This document shows, piece after piece, positions 1-15,073 of a stretch of DNA of 64,000 nucleotides; within the stretch, counting starts at the first letter, position 1, and each line of letters opens with the position of its first letter. Both the position numbers and the translations under genes were made by a program. The notes below the pieces were generated by a model. The model had not been told where the DNA came from and ran no database searches. It saw nothing but the letters and a program-made list of their open reading frames with translations. Source of the stretch: Dictyostelium firmibasis (lineage: Eukaryota; Evosea; Eumycetozoa; Dictyosteliales; Dictyosteliaceae); NCBI GenBank assembly GCA_036169595.1, contig CM069766.1, positions 805,001 through 869,000 on the forward strand, read 5' to 3'.

Positions 1-978
1 AAATTGAAAAAATTACAAAAATTCCAAGATGGCCAAAGTAAATGGATTAAAAATTTATATCAACAACATTTAATAGAATTCGATATGGAACCTTATTGTT
101 CGAAAAAGGATCATAACAATAATAACAATAATAATAGTATTAGTAGTAATAATAGTGGTTTTAATTGCCAAAATGGTGGCTCCAATTGTGATGATTCTTC
201 AAACTCCTCAACTCCTTCCCTAAGTTCGTATTCTAATGGAAATAACAAATATAATAATAATAATGATTCAAGTGAATCCGATGATGACGATGAAGATGAT
301 AACAATGAAGAAGATGATAATGATTCAATTGATTTCAGTATTTCTAAACAAAAAAATCAACAACATTTACAACAACAATTATTAAATCACCAATCAAAAC
401 AACAACAACAACAAAAAAATATATCATCAATAAATACCACTACTTCATCAACACAACCACAACAACCTGTACAATCACAACAAAACCAATCGAGTAATTT
501 TCAAAATTCATTTAATAGAGTTGTAGAAGCATTTAAAATTGTGCCAGAATATGAAAGAAAAGAAATTATTACAAAGATGGTTGAACAATTACGATCTGAT
601 GATTTAGAGCAATTAGTTGCCACATTTATGGATGAACTTGGTGTTGGTGATGCAAATAGTGAGATATCAACAAAAGGCAACAACAATAACAATAATAATA
701 ATAATGGTGTTGGTTGCTTTTGTGAGAATTGTCCATCCAAGAGAGAATTAGAAAGATTTCAAGGTCTTTGTTTCAACTTATTCGTTCCACAATCATCTTC
801 AAATACAATGACCAATCAACAACTTTTGTATTCTTCATTGTTTTCGAATGATAGTAGCATTCCAACTCAAAGTCAAATGAGTAATTCGATCTCTGTAAAT
901 AATCACCATCATCATCATCACCATCAATCAAATAATTCAAACCTAACAAATGATTTATTACAATTACCAATAGTTTAA
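1..978 (+). CDS. CudA-like transcription factor, 3' part only
   Basis: The reading frame is open from the first base, so the start and upstream part lie outside the window; about 325 C-terminal residues are visible. They consist of Asn, Ser, Asp/Glu and Gln runs, then a compact helical segment (about 508-640, SFNRVVEAFKIVPEYERKE) with the same spacing of F, A, R and E as the C-terminal segment of the CudA-like gene at 5449-6984. A Cys-containing tail (CFCENC) and a His run follow. The shared helical block and the short distance between the two genes suggest paralogues. CudA-type proteins are nuclear DNA-binding regulators whose core resembles the STAT DNA-binding domain; that core is not in view here, so the family call rests only on the C-terminal block. 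A plain A/T 3' flank follows the TAA. Confidence 0.5.
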   Translation, partial: KLKKLQKFQDGQSKWIKNLYQQHLIEFDMEPYCSKKDHNNNNNNNSISSNNSGFNCQNGGSNCDDSSNSSTPSLSSYSNGNNKYNNNNDSSESDDDDEDDNNEEDDNDSIDFSISKQKNQQHLQQQLLNHQSKQQQQQKNISSINTTTSSTQPQQPVQSQQNQSSNFQNSFNRVVEAFKIVPEYERKEIITKMVEQLRSDDLEQLVATFMDELGVGDANSEISTKGNNNNNNNNNGVGCFCENCPSKRELERFQGLCFNLFVPQSSSNTMTNQQLLYSSLFSNDSSIPTQSQMSNSISVNNHHHHHHHQSNNSNLTNDLLQLPIV

Positions 979-1282
979 TATTACCTACCTATAACAATAC
1001 CATTTGTATTAATATTTATTTATAAAAAAAGAATTTTTTTAAAAATAAAAAAAAATAAAAAAACCTATATAAATTTTTGTATATATATTACAAAACTTTA
1101 TATATTATATTATTTTGTTTTCTAAAATAGGAACTGGGTGTTATCTCTTTTATTTTTCAATTGAAAAAAAAAAAAAAAAATTGAAAAAAAAGTTGAAAAA
1201 AGGAATTGAAAGGTATTAAGCTTTTTTTTTTGACTTTTTTTTTCTTTTTTTTTTTTCATTTTGTTTTTTTAAAAAAAAAAAA
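979..1282. other. Intergenic A/T spacer
   Basis: About 300 bases of A/T sequence with homopolymer runs. It holds the 3' flank of the CudA-like fragment and the presumed promoter of the next gene, with an oligo-A stretch directly before the ATG at 1283. I see no gene here. Confidence 0.7.
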
Positions 1283-4217
<2,935 letters not shown>

Positions 4218-4291
4218 ATAGAATTATAATAATAAAAATATTAAAAAAATGGATGGGATAAATAAAATTGATAATAATTTAGATTTGTATG

Positions 4292-4330
<39 letters not shown>

Positions 4331-4561
4331 CAGATAAAAAAGAAAAAAAGTCATCTTTTTTTTTATTTTATTTTAATTTACAAACATTTTTTTATTATTT
4401 TATTTTAATTTACATAAATGGTCCTACATCTTCCATTTATTTGAAAATTAATTCACACAACCATAATTTAAAATAAATTTTTTTTTTTTTGATTTTATTT
4501 TTTAACCATTGCTATCTCACTACACTTTATTTTTCTTGTGTGCGGTCTAAATTTAACTTGG

Positions 4562-4594
<33 letters not shown>

Positions 4595-5448
4595 GCCAAA
4601 CGTATTGCCTCGCAATAGTGTTTTAAGTTTTAAACAAAACTTGTCCAATTTATTTATTTTATTTTTTTTTTTTTTTTTTTTTTTTTTTATTTTTTATTTT
4701 TATTTAATTTTTTATTTTTATTTAATTTTTATTTAAATTTTTTTTTTCCGCAAAAAAAAAAAAAAATCTTTATTAACGTTTATATGTTAAAGTCGAATAT
4801 AACCAAAAAAAAATAAAAATAAAAAAAAATAAAAAAAAAATAATAATAAAAATAAAAAATTTGTGATTTTTTTTTTTGATTTTTTTTTGATTTTTTTTTT
4901 CTTTCAATATTTTTCCCTTACACATCATTTTTTAAAATACACACAATATCAAATAGATAATAAAATAAAAATATAAAAATTTAAATATAAAAATAAAACA
5001 ATAAATTAATTTAAAATAAAAAAAATAAATAATTGGTGAAAGCCTTATTGGTGTGTATTTTTAGGTTTTTATTAAATAAAAAAAAAAAACTAGTTAAAAT
5101 TATTTTTTTTTATTTTACCATTTTTATAAAATTTAAGCCTCATTTAAATATCACACACCCCCCATTATAAAAAAAAAAAAAAAAAAAAAAACTTTATTAT
5201 TCAAATAAAAAAAGTAACACACACACACACACACAATATAATCTCTTTAAAAATTGAGTTGGTTTTTTTTTTTGAAAAAATAAATTGTTTTTTTTTTTTT
5301 TGGTGATTTTTTAATAATTCCAACCAATAAAATAGAGAATCTACTTCTCTCAGTTATTCAAATAATATTTTTTAAAATTTAAATTATTAACTTATTTTTT
5401 TAAAAAAAAAAAAAAAATATAATAAAAAATTTTAGCATTTTTAAAAGA
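4218..5448. other. Intergenic A/T region with a short CA repeat
   Basis: About 1.2 kb of homopolymeric A/T sequence. It contains a short (CA)n run at about 5216-5234 and one less A/T-biased patch near 4592-4650. The open frame at 4249-4476 is built of Lys and Phe homopolymers and has no coding character. The distal part is the likely promoter of the CudA-like gene starting at 5449. Confidence 0.7.
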
Positions 5449-6720
5449 ATGATTAATAATTTTGATCAACAAATTCAATACATACCACAGTTTCAGCAAA
5501 TGCAGCATCAAATGCAGCATCAGCAGCAACAGCAGCAGCAGCAGCAACAATTACAACAACCACAACAAATGCAAATTCAATTACCAACACTTGAAGAGAG
5601 ATTAGAATTATCATCACAATCTTCACCATTTGAAGAAAAAGTAACATTGAATGGGTTACAAAAGAATATTAAGGTCGTTATAAAGAATAGTCCATTCAAT
5701 GTTCAATTGAGATTAAAGAAAGCAAATGAAATCGATTTGAATTGTGTTGCCTTTGAATCAACATTGCTCTACGACTGTGACACCAATGAAGAGAAGGAAG
5801 TAGATTTCGTAAAGGTGAAACCGGTCGAGCATAAAGCATCTCCAAATGAAACTGGTGAGATGGTAAACATTGAATTGCGTATTAAAGTATTAACGTCACA
5901 ACATGAAGATATGTTCTTTCGTGTGAAGATTGAAGGACAGGACCCTATCACTAAAGAGCCAATCAAAGGACTCTACGCATTAACTCACTCTATCAAAGTT
6001 ATCTCTAAACCTGAACAATTAAAAAAAAAGCAACCTCCTAAAAAGCGTACTTGGAATGATATCCTATTGGAGTCTGTCTCAAAAATTCAACACCAACAAC
6101 ATGAACAACAAAAATTAATTGAAAAACTTTTACAACAACAAGCAGGTTTAACTACCAATGGCACCAATAGTACAACTACAACAACCACTACAACCACATC
6201 CCCAACTAACATCACATCTTCGTCTGCAATTAATATACCTTCCCCCCCTTCTTCAACTTCATCCTCACCATCATCTTCCCCATCATCTTCACCAACCCTT
6301 GTAAATTCTCATTTATTAACCCATGCATCATCATCATCATCATCTTTAAATAATACAATTTCAGCAAATATTTTAAATTCTTCATCAAACACGTTAAATA
6401 ATAGTAATAGTAATGATAGTAACAATAATAACTGTAATATAAATAACAATAATAATAATAATAATAATAATACGGGCTTTGAAGAAAGTTTTAAACAAAT
6501 GATGAACGCTTATATACAATTAGACCCAAGACAAAGAGCAGAAAAAGTTAGAAGAGTATTTCGTAATGCATCAACTAGAGACTCGGAAACTTTGAGTGAA
6601 TTATTGGATCTTTTTATAACAGAGGGTGTAGGTGGACCATTGGGTACTGCCGTTGCACCATTACCAATTTCACCACCTCAAAATCCTCTATCAAACTCCT
6701 CTGCTCAAATTCAAAATAAC

Positions 6721-6754
<34 letters not shown>

Positions 6755-6813
6755 GCAGCAATAACAATAGCAATAATAATAATAACAATAATAATAATAA
6801 CAATAACAATAAC

Positions 6814-6848
<35 letters not shown>

Positions 6849-6984
6849 AATTCCAAACAATCCTTTCATGTCTTCACATTCAAATAATGGTGATCCATAT
6901 CCATTCTTTTCGAATAACTCTTTTGACAACGACTCATTCAATTCCTTTGGCGGTTCTTCAAGTACTGAATTTATACCATATTAA
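5449..6984 (+). CDS. CudA-like transcription factor
   Basis: Intronless 511-residue protein. A Gln-rich N-terminus (15-45) is followed by a folded core (about 46-190). This carries KVVIKNSPFNVQLRLKK, then VNIELRIKVLTSQHEDMFF and RVKIEGQDP, an immunoglobulin-like beta pattern recalling the STAT-type DNA-binding domain proposed for Dictyostelium CudA. A basic patch (KKKQPPKKRTWNDIL) and a Gln-rich helix follow, then Thr/Ser/Pro/Asn low-complexity sequence, a helical block (about 345-395, FEESFKQMMNAYIQLDPRQR) and an Asn-rich tail. The ATG lies after an oligo-A leader and is the first in frame. It is probably a nuclear, DNA-binding developmental regulator. The family name comes from memory of CudA relatives; the fold call is inference. 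Confidence 0.65.
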
Positions 6985-7215
6985 AAAAAAAAAAAAAACT
7001 CCAACCGATAATTTTCTCTATATAATACCAGTATTTCATTGTTTATAAAAAATTTCATTAATAAAAAAAAATATAAAAAATATAAATTTTAAAAAAAACA
7101 ATACCCATCAAAAATTTTTAATGGTAATATAAATTTTAATAAAATAAATAAATGAAAATCGATGGATAATTTATATGGTATTCATCTAATTTATCCTTTA
7201 AAAATTAAACAATTG

Positions 7216-7246
<31 letters not shown>

Positions 7247-7347
7247 CTAAATAAAATAGTTGCACTGTTGTAATGTTTTTTTATTATTAAAATTTTTTTT
7301 TCCTTTTTTTTCTCACTAACCATCATAATTCAAAGTATTTTCCGATT
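6985..7347. other. Convergent intergenic region
   Basis: A/T spacer between the convergent ends of the CudA-like gene and the minus-strand mL45-like gene. It has several AATAAA-type stretches that could serve as polyadenylation signals. No gene is visible. Confidence 0.6.
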
Positions 7348-8510
<1,163 letters not shown>

Positions 8511-9597
8511 TTTTTTTTTTTTTTTTTCAATCAGTCAATCAGGTGTTTTCGTTTATTGAAAAAAAAGCAAAAAATAAAAAAATTAAAAAAAATGAAAAAA
8601 AAATAAAAAAAAAATTATAAAAATTTTTTTTTGCATATGAAATTTCTTTTACAATTTATTACTATTAATAATTTGAAATTAGTGTAGGTTTTATGACTTT
8701 ACATGTTTTTTTTTTATTTTTTTTATATAATTAAATTATTTTAAGTTAAAATTCATAAAGAATATAAATAAAATTTTTGGAAAATAAAACATAATTTTTT
8801 GAAAAATAAAAAAAAAAATATCAAGTGACTAATATTTTTTTAACCAATATTCAAAATCAATTAACAATATGTATATTTTTGTTTAAAGTTTTTATTTCAC
8901 ACAAAAAAAAATAAAAAAAAAACCCCGAAATGTGGTTTTCTACTTTAATTTATTTTATTTTATTTTTTTTTTTTTGTGGTATTAATAAAAAGTTAACCAC
9001 ACACCCGGATTGATTTGTTTTAATTTAAAATTTATTTATGATTTTGTTGTTCAAAATTCCTTATATAAATATCTATTTTTCCTTTACAATAATAACAATA
9101 ATAAAAATTAAAAATTAAAAAAAAAAAAAAAAAAAATTAAATGGGTCGCATGGGATTCTGTCGTTATAAATATCCAAAAAGTTTTTCAATTGTTGGCAAA
9201 AACGAAATTTCTTTTTTTATTTTTTTTATTTTTTTTTTATTTTTTTTATATTTTTTTTTATTTTTTATTTTTTAAATTTTTTTTTATTTTTTTAGTTGTT
9301 GAAAACACACTTCAAAGAACTAAAACACAAATATTTTGATAATTGTTAATATATATCTCTAGTTATTATATTGTGAGTATTTTAAATATATTTAAATTAA
9401 TTTAACTATTAAAAACATTTTTATTTTTTTAATTTTTTTACATAAAAAATAAATAAAATAAAATAAAATTTAAAAAAAAAGATTAAATATGAAATATATA
9501 CATATATTGGTTTTATTTGATTTGTTTTTTCTTTTAAAAAAGGATTACTAAGAAAAAATATAAATAAAAATAAAAATAAAAATAAAATAAAAAACCA

Positions 9598-9637
<40 letters not shown>

Positions 9638-10023
9638 AAAAAAAAAAAAAATATTAATATTAATAATAATATTTGTATTTTTAGATAGCAGATATAATAA
9701 CAGTTTTATTATAAATACCAAAATAAAAAAAAAATAAAATTTTTTTTAAAAAAAAAAATTAAAAAAACTTTAAAATAATTTTTTTTAAAAAATATAATTG
9801 TAATAATAATTAATTATAAAAAAATAGAAATAGTAAAAATAATATAATAATAGTATTTTATAATAAATCGACGAGTTTTTATAATAATAATAATAATAAT
9901 AGTAATAGTAATAATAATAATTTCAATTGAAAAAAAAAAAAAAAAAAAAGAAATTAGAAAAATTAGAATAGTGGTATACAACAGCATAACAATAATATTT
10001 ATAAAACACTGTACAATTTAAAA
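8511..10023. other. Divergent promoter region
   Basis: About 1.5 kb between the starts of the mL45-like gene (minus) and the CK2-like kinase (plus). It is mostly A/T homopolymer. Two patches of more complex sequence stand out: an AACCACACACCC stretch near 8993 and a mixed-composition patch around 9140-9215, which opens with an ATG and codes about 22 plausible residues before running into poly-Phe. No gene model can be supported. Confidence 0.6.
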
Positions 10024-10260
10024 ATGGGAAATAATTATTACCAAGTTTTATTTTTAATTTATTTACTATGTATTTTATATGTAATTTCGTGCGGGTATAT
10101 TAATCCATACTCGCCCTATTCTAGTCCGTGTTTATTCGCACCAATAATTGGATATTTCTATATGGGAGGATCACTCTCTTTAAATTCTTCAAATACTAAT
10201 AAAAACAATGACAAAAACGATATTAATAATAGTAATAATAATGATGAATCAAAATTAAGC

Positions 10261-10348
<88 letters not shown>

Positions 10349-12104
10349 GTAATAATAATAATAATAGCAATAATAGTAATAATAATAGTAATAATAGCAA
10401 TAGCAATAGCAATAATAGTAATTATAATGATAGTGGTAATAATAATAATAATAATAACAATAATGTTAATGATAGTGGGAGTAAAAATAAACATCATCAC
10501 CATGGTAACTACAGAAATCGAAGAGGAATCAGCAAAAATAATAATAGTAGTGACAATGATAATTGCTCAAAATGCAATAAAAGTAGACAACATACTCAAT
10601 CATCATCATATGACACATCAGAGCTACATCAATCGGTTAGTAGTGGATTGGGTGGTAGTATCGGAAGTGGTTCACAGATTCAAACCGACATTGAAAAGGA
10701 TATTAATGAATTTATGAATGCAAACCCTTCCCACTCTTTAAATAAACAACAAATTCAACAACAAAAACAACAACAAAAACAACAACTTCTTGCAGAAAAA
10801 CAAAGAAGAGAACAAGAAGAAACTGAAAAGAAAAAGTTATTGAAAGAACAACAAGAATTAGAAAAACAACAACAATTACAACAACAAAAACAGGAACAAC
10901 AACAACAACAAAGTGGAAATTTAGATGAAGATATGATGGAAGGTAGAATTTTAAAAAATATTTCAAAAATTTATAGGGATTTTAATGAAAATCAACCGAA
11001 ATCATATTATGATTATGAGAGTTATCGTATCAATTGGAAGAATGTAGATAGATATGAAGTGATTCAAAAGATTGGTCGTGGTAAATATAGTGAGGTTTTC
11101 AGTGGTATAGATACAGAAACAGGTGATGAAGTGGTGATCAAAGTTTTGAAACCAGTTCAAAAATTAAAAATTCAAAGAGAAATTAAAATTTTGGAAAGTT
11201 TAAATGGCGGTCCAAACATTATACCACTATTGGATGCAGTTAAAGATCAATCATCAAAAGTTTGTAGTTTAGTTTTCCCTTTTGTGAATAAAACAGACAT
11301 TAGGGAATTGGTTTATACTTTAGAAGATTATGATATTAGATATTACATTTTCGAACTATTAAAAGTATGTTAATTAGATTATCATTTTCTATAAATATCA
11401 CTATTAACTATTATATCACAATATTAATATATTCTATTATTATTATTTTGAAGGCAATTGATTATACACATTCAAAAGGTATAATACATAGAGATATAAA
11501 ACCATTAAATATTGCAATAGATCATTCAAAAAAGAAATTATCATTAATAGATTGGGGATTAGCGGAATATTATCATCCAGGAAAGAATTATAATGTTAGG
11601 GTTGCATCTAGACATTATAAACCACCGGAATTATTAGTGAATATGTATGATTATGACTATAGTTTAGATATGTGGTCTTTGGGTTGTTTATTCGCTGGTT
11701 TAATTTTAGATAGAGATCCTTTCTTCAACGGTGATAACAATACCGATCAATTATTAAAGATCGTTAAGGTTTTAGGTACTGATGATTTATTTAACTTTTT
11801 AGATAAATTTGGTTTATCTTTAACTGATGAACAATCTTCTTTAATTAAACCGTATGTGTTATAATATCCTTTTTTATTTATTTTATATTTTTACTAATAT
11901 TGTTTTTTTTTATTTTTTAAAAAAAAAAGACGACAAAAAAGTAATTGGGAAAGATTTATACCATATGAAAATGATGATATTGCACAACCTGATGCAATTG
12001 ACTTTTTGGATAAATTATTACGTTATGATCCAACAGAAAGATTAACAGCAAAGGAGGCAATGAAGCATCCTTATTTCAAAGATTTCAATCAATCAGTTTT
12101 ATAA
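10024..12104 (+). CDS. Casein kinase II alpha-like protein kinase with N-terminal hydrophobic segment
   Basis: Exons 10024-11364, 11454-11851 and 11930-12104 give 637 residues. The C-terminal 325 residues are a CK2 catalytic domain: [10 protein letters not shown]-loop, VIKVLKP lysine, HRDIKPLN catalytic loop, the CK2-type DWG in place of DFG, and NVRVASR followed by PELL. The [10 protein letters not shown] lead-in resembles the N-terminal segment that activates CK2. The four-lysine cluster of human CK2-alpha (74-77) reads QKLK here. Upstream is a hydrophobic stretch (residues 8-23, [16 protein letters not shown]) suggesting a signal peptide or anchor, then about 80 Asn/Ser-rich residues, HHHH, and a Gln/Glu/Lys coiled coil. 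Starting at Met47 (10162) would expose MGGSLS, a plausible N-myristoylation site. Location in the cell is unproven. Confidence 0.85.
10262..10482 (+). repeat. AAT/AGT-rich repeat coding poly-Asn/Ser
   Basis: A pure AAT run passes into AAT/AGT/AGC mixtures and codes the Asn/Ser linker of the CK2-like kinase between its hydrophobic N-terminus and the coiled-coil and kinase parts. Confidence 0.9.
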
Positions 12105-12785
12105 GAATTTTTGTCCTTTTAGTTGAGAAAAGAGTTTTGACTTGGTTTTTTTTTTCTCCTCTTTTTTTTTTTTTTCTTTTTCATGGCGTCTTTTAAAAAA
12201 AAAAAAATCACAAAATCATGCATTTATGTAAAGAAGGCGCATATTTAATTTTTTTAAAAATAATACGAAAAAAATGTATATAATAAAAGATTGTATTTGT
12301 GTAAACCCACTCTTACATTTATAAAAAAAAAAAAAAAAAAAAATATCTTGATTGCACCATATGGCTCAAAAAGAAATTAGAAATTTTTTTTTTTTTACCG
12401 AAAAAAGAATATCCAAAAAAAATGCCCGTTTTTTTTAAATTTGGCTAAAAAGCAACAGATTTTGTAGATCTTTGAGATCACATTTTGTGATAGCCGTTGA
12501 CAATAAAAAAAAATACTGTATAAAATGAAGATTTTAGAATAGAGTTTTTTTTTTTTCTTTTTTAATTTTAATTATTATAATCATATTTTTTTTTTTTTTA
12601 TAATTTTTTTTTTTTTTTTTCTGGGGTATAATTCTGACAATTTGATTAAAAATAAAAAAAAATAAAAAAAAAAACAAAAAAAAAAAATAAAAAAAAGTAA
12701 CAACAAAAAACACCTTCACACATCAAAAAAATATTAAAAAAAAAAAAAAACAGTAAAAACAGGTGTAGAAAAAAAAAAAAAAAAA
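12105..12785. other. Intergenic A/T region
   Basis: 3' flank of the CK2-like kinase gene and 5' flank of the DJ-1 gene. It has a few mixed-composition patches (around 12340-12365 and 12470-12500) and many homopolymers. The minus-strand open frame at 12534-12719 is Lys/Phe homopolymer and is not credible. Confidence 0.7.
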
Positions 12786-13109
12786 ATGACAGTCCAAGTT
12801 GCAATGATTATTTTTGATGGTTTCGAGGAGATTGAATGTGTAACTACCATTGATCTATTAAGAAGAGCAAATATTAGAGTTGATTTAATTTCAATTGATA
12901 ATGAGAAGAAATCAATTAAAGGTTCTCATTATATTGAATTGGTAACAGAATATAAATTTCAAGATTTCCTTGAAACTCTTTCAAATTATAATGGTATAAT
13001 TATTCCTGGTGGACCTGGAATAGTTCAACAATTATCAAATCAAAAATTAATTGATGTAATTAAAAGATTTGGTTTATTATATTCAATAGCACAACAATCT
13101 TCAAATGAA

Positions 13110-13148
<39 letters not shown>

Positions 13149-13448
13149 TATAATGATAATAATAATAATAGATTTTTAGCAGCAATTTGTGCTGCACCAC
13201 AAATATTGGCTAAAAGTGGATTGTTAAAAGGTAGAAAGGTAACTCATTTCCCAGGTTGTAATCAATTTATGCAAGATTCAATAGAATTGTTGGATCAATC
13301 TTTAGTTATTGATGGAAATATTATTACAGCTTCTTCTGCTGGTGTCACCATCCAATTCGCTTTAAAAATAGTTGAATACTTAAAAGGTATTGACGCTTCA
13401 AATTTATTATATTCACAAATAAATCCAATTCAAACAAAATCACCATAA
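12786..13448 (+). CDS. park7: DJ-1/PARK7 family protein
   Basis: Single-exon 220-residue protein of the DJ-1/PfpI superfamily. It opens with VQVAMIIFDGFEEIE, which contains the conserved Glu (Glu18 in human DJ-1). The IIIPGGPG loop follows at about 71-78. The nucleophile elbow AAICAAPQILAKSGLLKG carries the oxidisable Cys (near residue 134; Cys106 in human). VTHFPG and the ASSAGVTIQFALKIVEYL C-terminal helix complete the fold. Human DJ-1 has 189 residues; the extra length is an Asn-rich insertion (about 106-128) directly before the strand leading to the catalytic Cys. The family is linked to oxidative-stress defence and glyoxal/deglycase-type chemistry. The ATG follows an A-rich leader and is the only sensible start. 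Confidence 0.93.
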
Positions 13449-13725
13449 AAAAAAAAAAAAAAAAAAATTTAAAATCAAATAATTATAGAATACATGTATT
13501 ATGAAAAAAAGTAATATTTTTAATAAGAGAACCAAAACAAACTTTTTTTTTTTAATTTTAATTTTTTTATTTTTAATTTTCTTATTTTTGGCGCGCCCAA
13601 ATAAAAAAAATTTTATTTTTTTTATTTTTTTTTTATATTTTTTTTTTACTTTCATATTTTTATTTTATTTTATTTATTACTATCTTTTTTTTTTATTATT
13701 ATCTTTTTTTTATTATCTATTTTAA

Positions 13726-13763
<38 letters not shown>

Positions 13764-13783
13764 AAAAAAAAAAAAAAAAAAAA
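13449..13783. other. Intergenic region holding a GC-rich palindrome
   Basis: Short A/T spacer between the DJ-1 and FHA-like genes. Its only non-A/T block is the GGCGCGCC element at 13590-13597, listed separately. Overlapping Phe/Lys homopolymer frames on both strands are not genes. Confidence 0.7.
13585..13601. promoter_or_regulatory. Candidate E2F/DP-type site
   Basis: The sequence tttttggcgcgcccaaa is near-palindromic and fits back-to-back E2F half-sites (TTTSSCGC on both strands). It stands alone in hundreds of bases of A/T, about 185 bp upstream of the FHA-like gene start. This is a motif match only, and the Dictyostelium consensus is assumed to resemble the animal and plant one. Confidence 0.4.
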
Positions 13784-15073
13784 ATGACATCACCATTTTT
13801 AGGTGAAATTATTATTTTATCAAGCAATCAAAGTGGTGAAGATATTGAGATTGGATCAATTGAAATTACAAAAAATACATTCTTTTTAGGAACATCTCCT
13901 GATTCTTGTTTAGTTGTGATTAAAAATAAAATAAAACCAATCATTAATGGAGCTGATAGCAATAATAATAATAATGATACAAAAGAGACATCAACTCAAG
14001 ATATCTCAAATAATATTTCTGATAGTAGCTGTATTGGTAATGAAGCACCAATTGCAACAACAACAACATCAGTAACTACTTTTACCACAATAACTCCCAC
14101 CACTACCACTACCGCATTAAATCAAGATATAAATTATGATGATGGTGAAATTTATAAAAAGCACTTAAAGATTAAAGTGTATACAATAAAAGGAAAAATT
14201 GAAAAATGTTACCTTGTTGATAATGTTGGTAATGGTAGTGTTCAATTGGGTGGTATTAAGAACTACTTTAAACAATTGGAGATTGAACTAAAACCATCAA
14301 CTATTCTCACAATTGGTGAACATCGTTTTATTTTTTCAAATGTACCAACAAACTTAAATAGAGATTTCATTCATCCTTTTATCTCTGTTAATAAGAATAT
14401 TGGCCCCTCAACTCCAAAGAAAACCAACTCAACAACAACAATAACAACGAAAACAACACCAACAAAGCCAACACCAACAACACCAACACCAACAACACCA
14501 ACAACACCAACAACACCAACACCAACAACACCAACAACACCAACAACCTCACCAAAATCAAAACCTGTAACTCCAAAAAATAAGAATATTACAACACCAA
14601 CAAGCAACAATAATATATCCAAAACAATAATACCAATGTCACCAACTACAGAGAGTCCAACTAAATCATCGATTAAAACCAAATTACAAAAATCATTAAA
14701 CCACCAATCTAAAAAATCAAACGAATCTTCAGATCAAAAAATGAAAGAGGTTGAGCACTTAGAATATGAGGATGAGGAGGAAGAAGAAAGACCAAAAAAT
14801 TTACTCAAAAGAAAGTCATTGAGTTCAATTCCTTCAAGTAACCAAGAGAGATCCAATAAAAATTTAAAACGAAAATCTGTAGACTCAACCATGTCTTGGG
14901 AAAATCAAAATAAAAAAACGATCATTGAAAAAACTACAACAAAAACAACAACCACTACCTTTCCACAAAGGGTCACAAGATCAACTCAATATTCTTTTAA
15001 AAATGTTTTCGGTGAACCGAGTGAAAGTGCCTTTTATAATCAACAAGAAAAGATAAAAAAATATTTTAAATAG
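13784..15073 (+). CDS. FHA-like domain protein with Thr/Pro-rich linker
   Basis: Single-exon 429-residue protein. The N-terminal 195 residues look like a forkhead-associated fold split by an Asn/Thr insertion: a strand ending in TFFLGTSPDSCLVV, then IYKKHLKIKV (the usual S-x-x-H position reads KKH), LVDNVGNGSVQLGG (like the D..S.NGT.vNG turn) and ILTIGEHRFIF. FHA domains bind phosphothreonine, often in cell-cycle or DNA-damage proteins. A (T)P-T-T repeat (about 225-262), basic and acidic low-complexity sequence and a conserved-looking tail (YSFKNVFGEPSESAFYNQQ) follow. The Ser of the phosphopeptide-binding motif is not evident, so binding is uncertain. The possible E2F site upstream would fit a cell-cycle role, which is inference. 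Confidence 0.6.
   Translation: MTSPFLGEIIILSSNQSGEDIEIGSIEITKNTFFLGTSPDSCLVVIKNKIKPIINGADSNNNNNDTKETSTQDISNNISDSSCIGNEAPIATTTTSVTTFTTITPTTTTTALNQDINYDDGEIYKKHLKIKVYTIKGKIEKCYLVDNVGNGSVQLGGIKNYFKQLEIELKPSTILTIGEHRFIFSNVPTNLNRDFIHPFISVNKNIGPSTPKKTNSTTTITTKTTPTKPTPTTPTPTTPTTPTTPTPTTPTTPTTSPKSKPVTPKNKNITTPTSNNNISKTIIPMSPTTESPTKSSIKTKLQKSLNHQSKKSNESSDQKMKEVEHLEYEDEEEEERPKNLLKRKSLSSIPSSNQERSNKNLKRKSVDSTMSWENQNKKTIIEKTTTKTTTTTFPQRVTRSTQYSFKNVFGEPSESAFYNQQEKIKKYFK
14457..14550 (+). repeat. ACACCAACA-type repeat coding Thr/Pro
   Basis: Imperfect array of ACACCAACA and CCAACAACA units coding alternating Pro-Thr-Thr in the linker of the FHA-like protein. Confidence 0.9.

Noticed and set aside
4249-4476. 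75-codon plus-strand frame
   Set aside because: It is built from oligo-A and oligo-T (Lys, Phe) with no conserved block or splice context.
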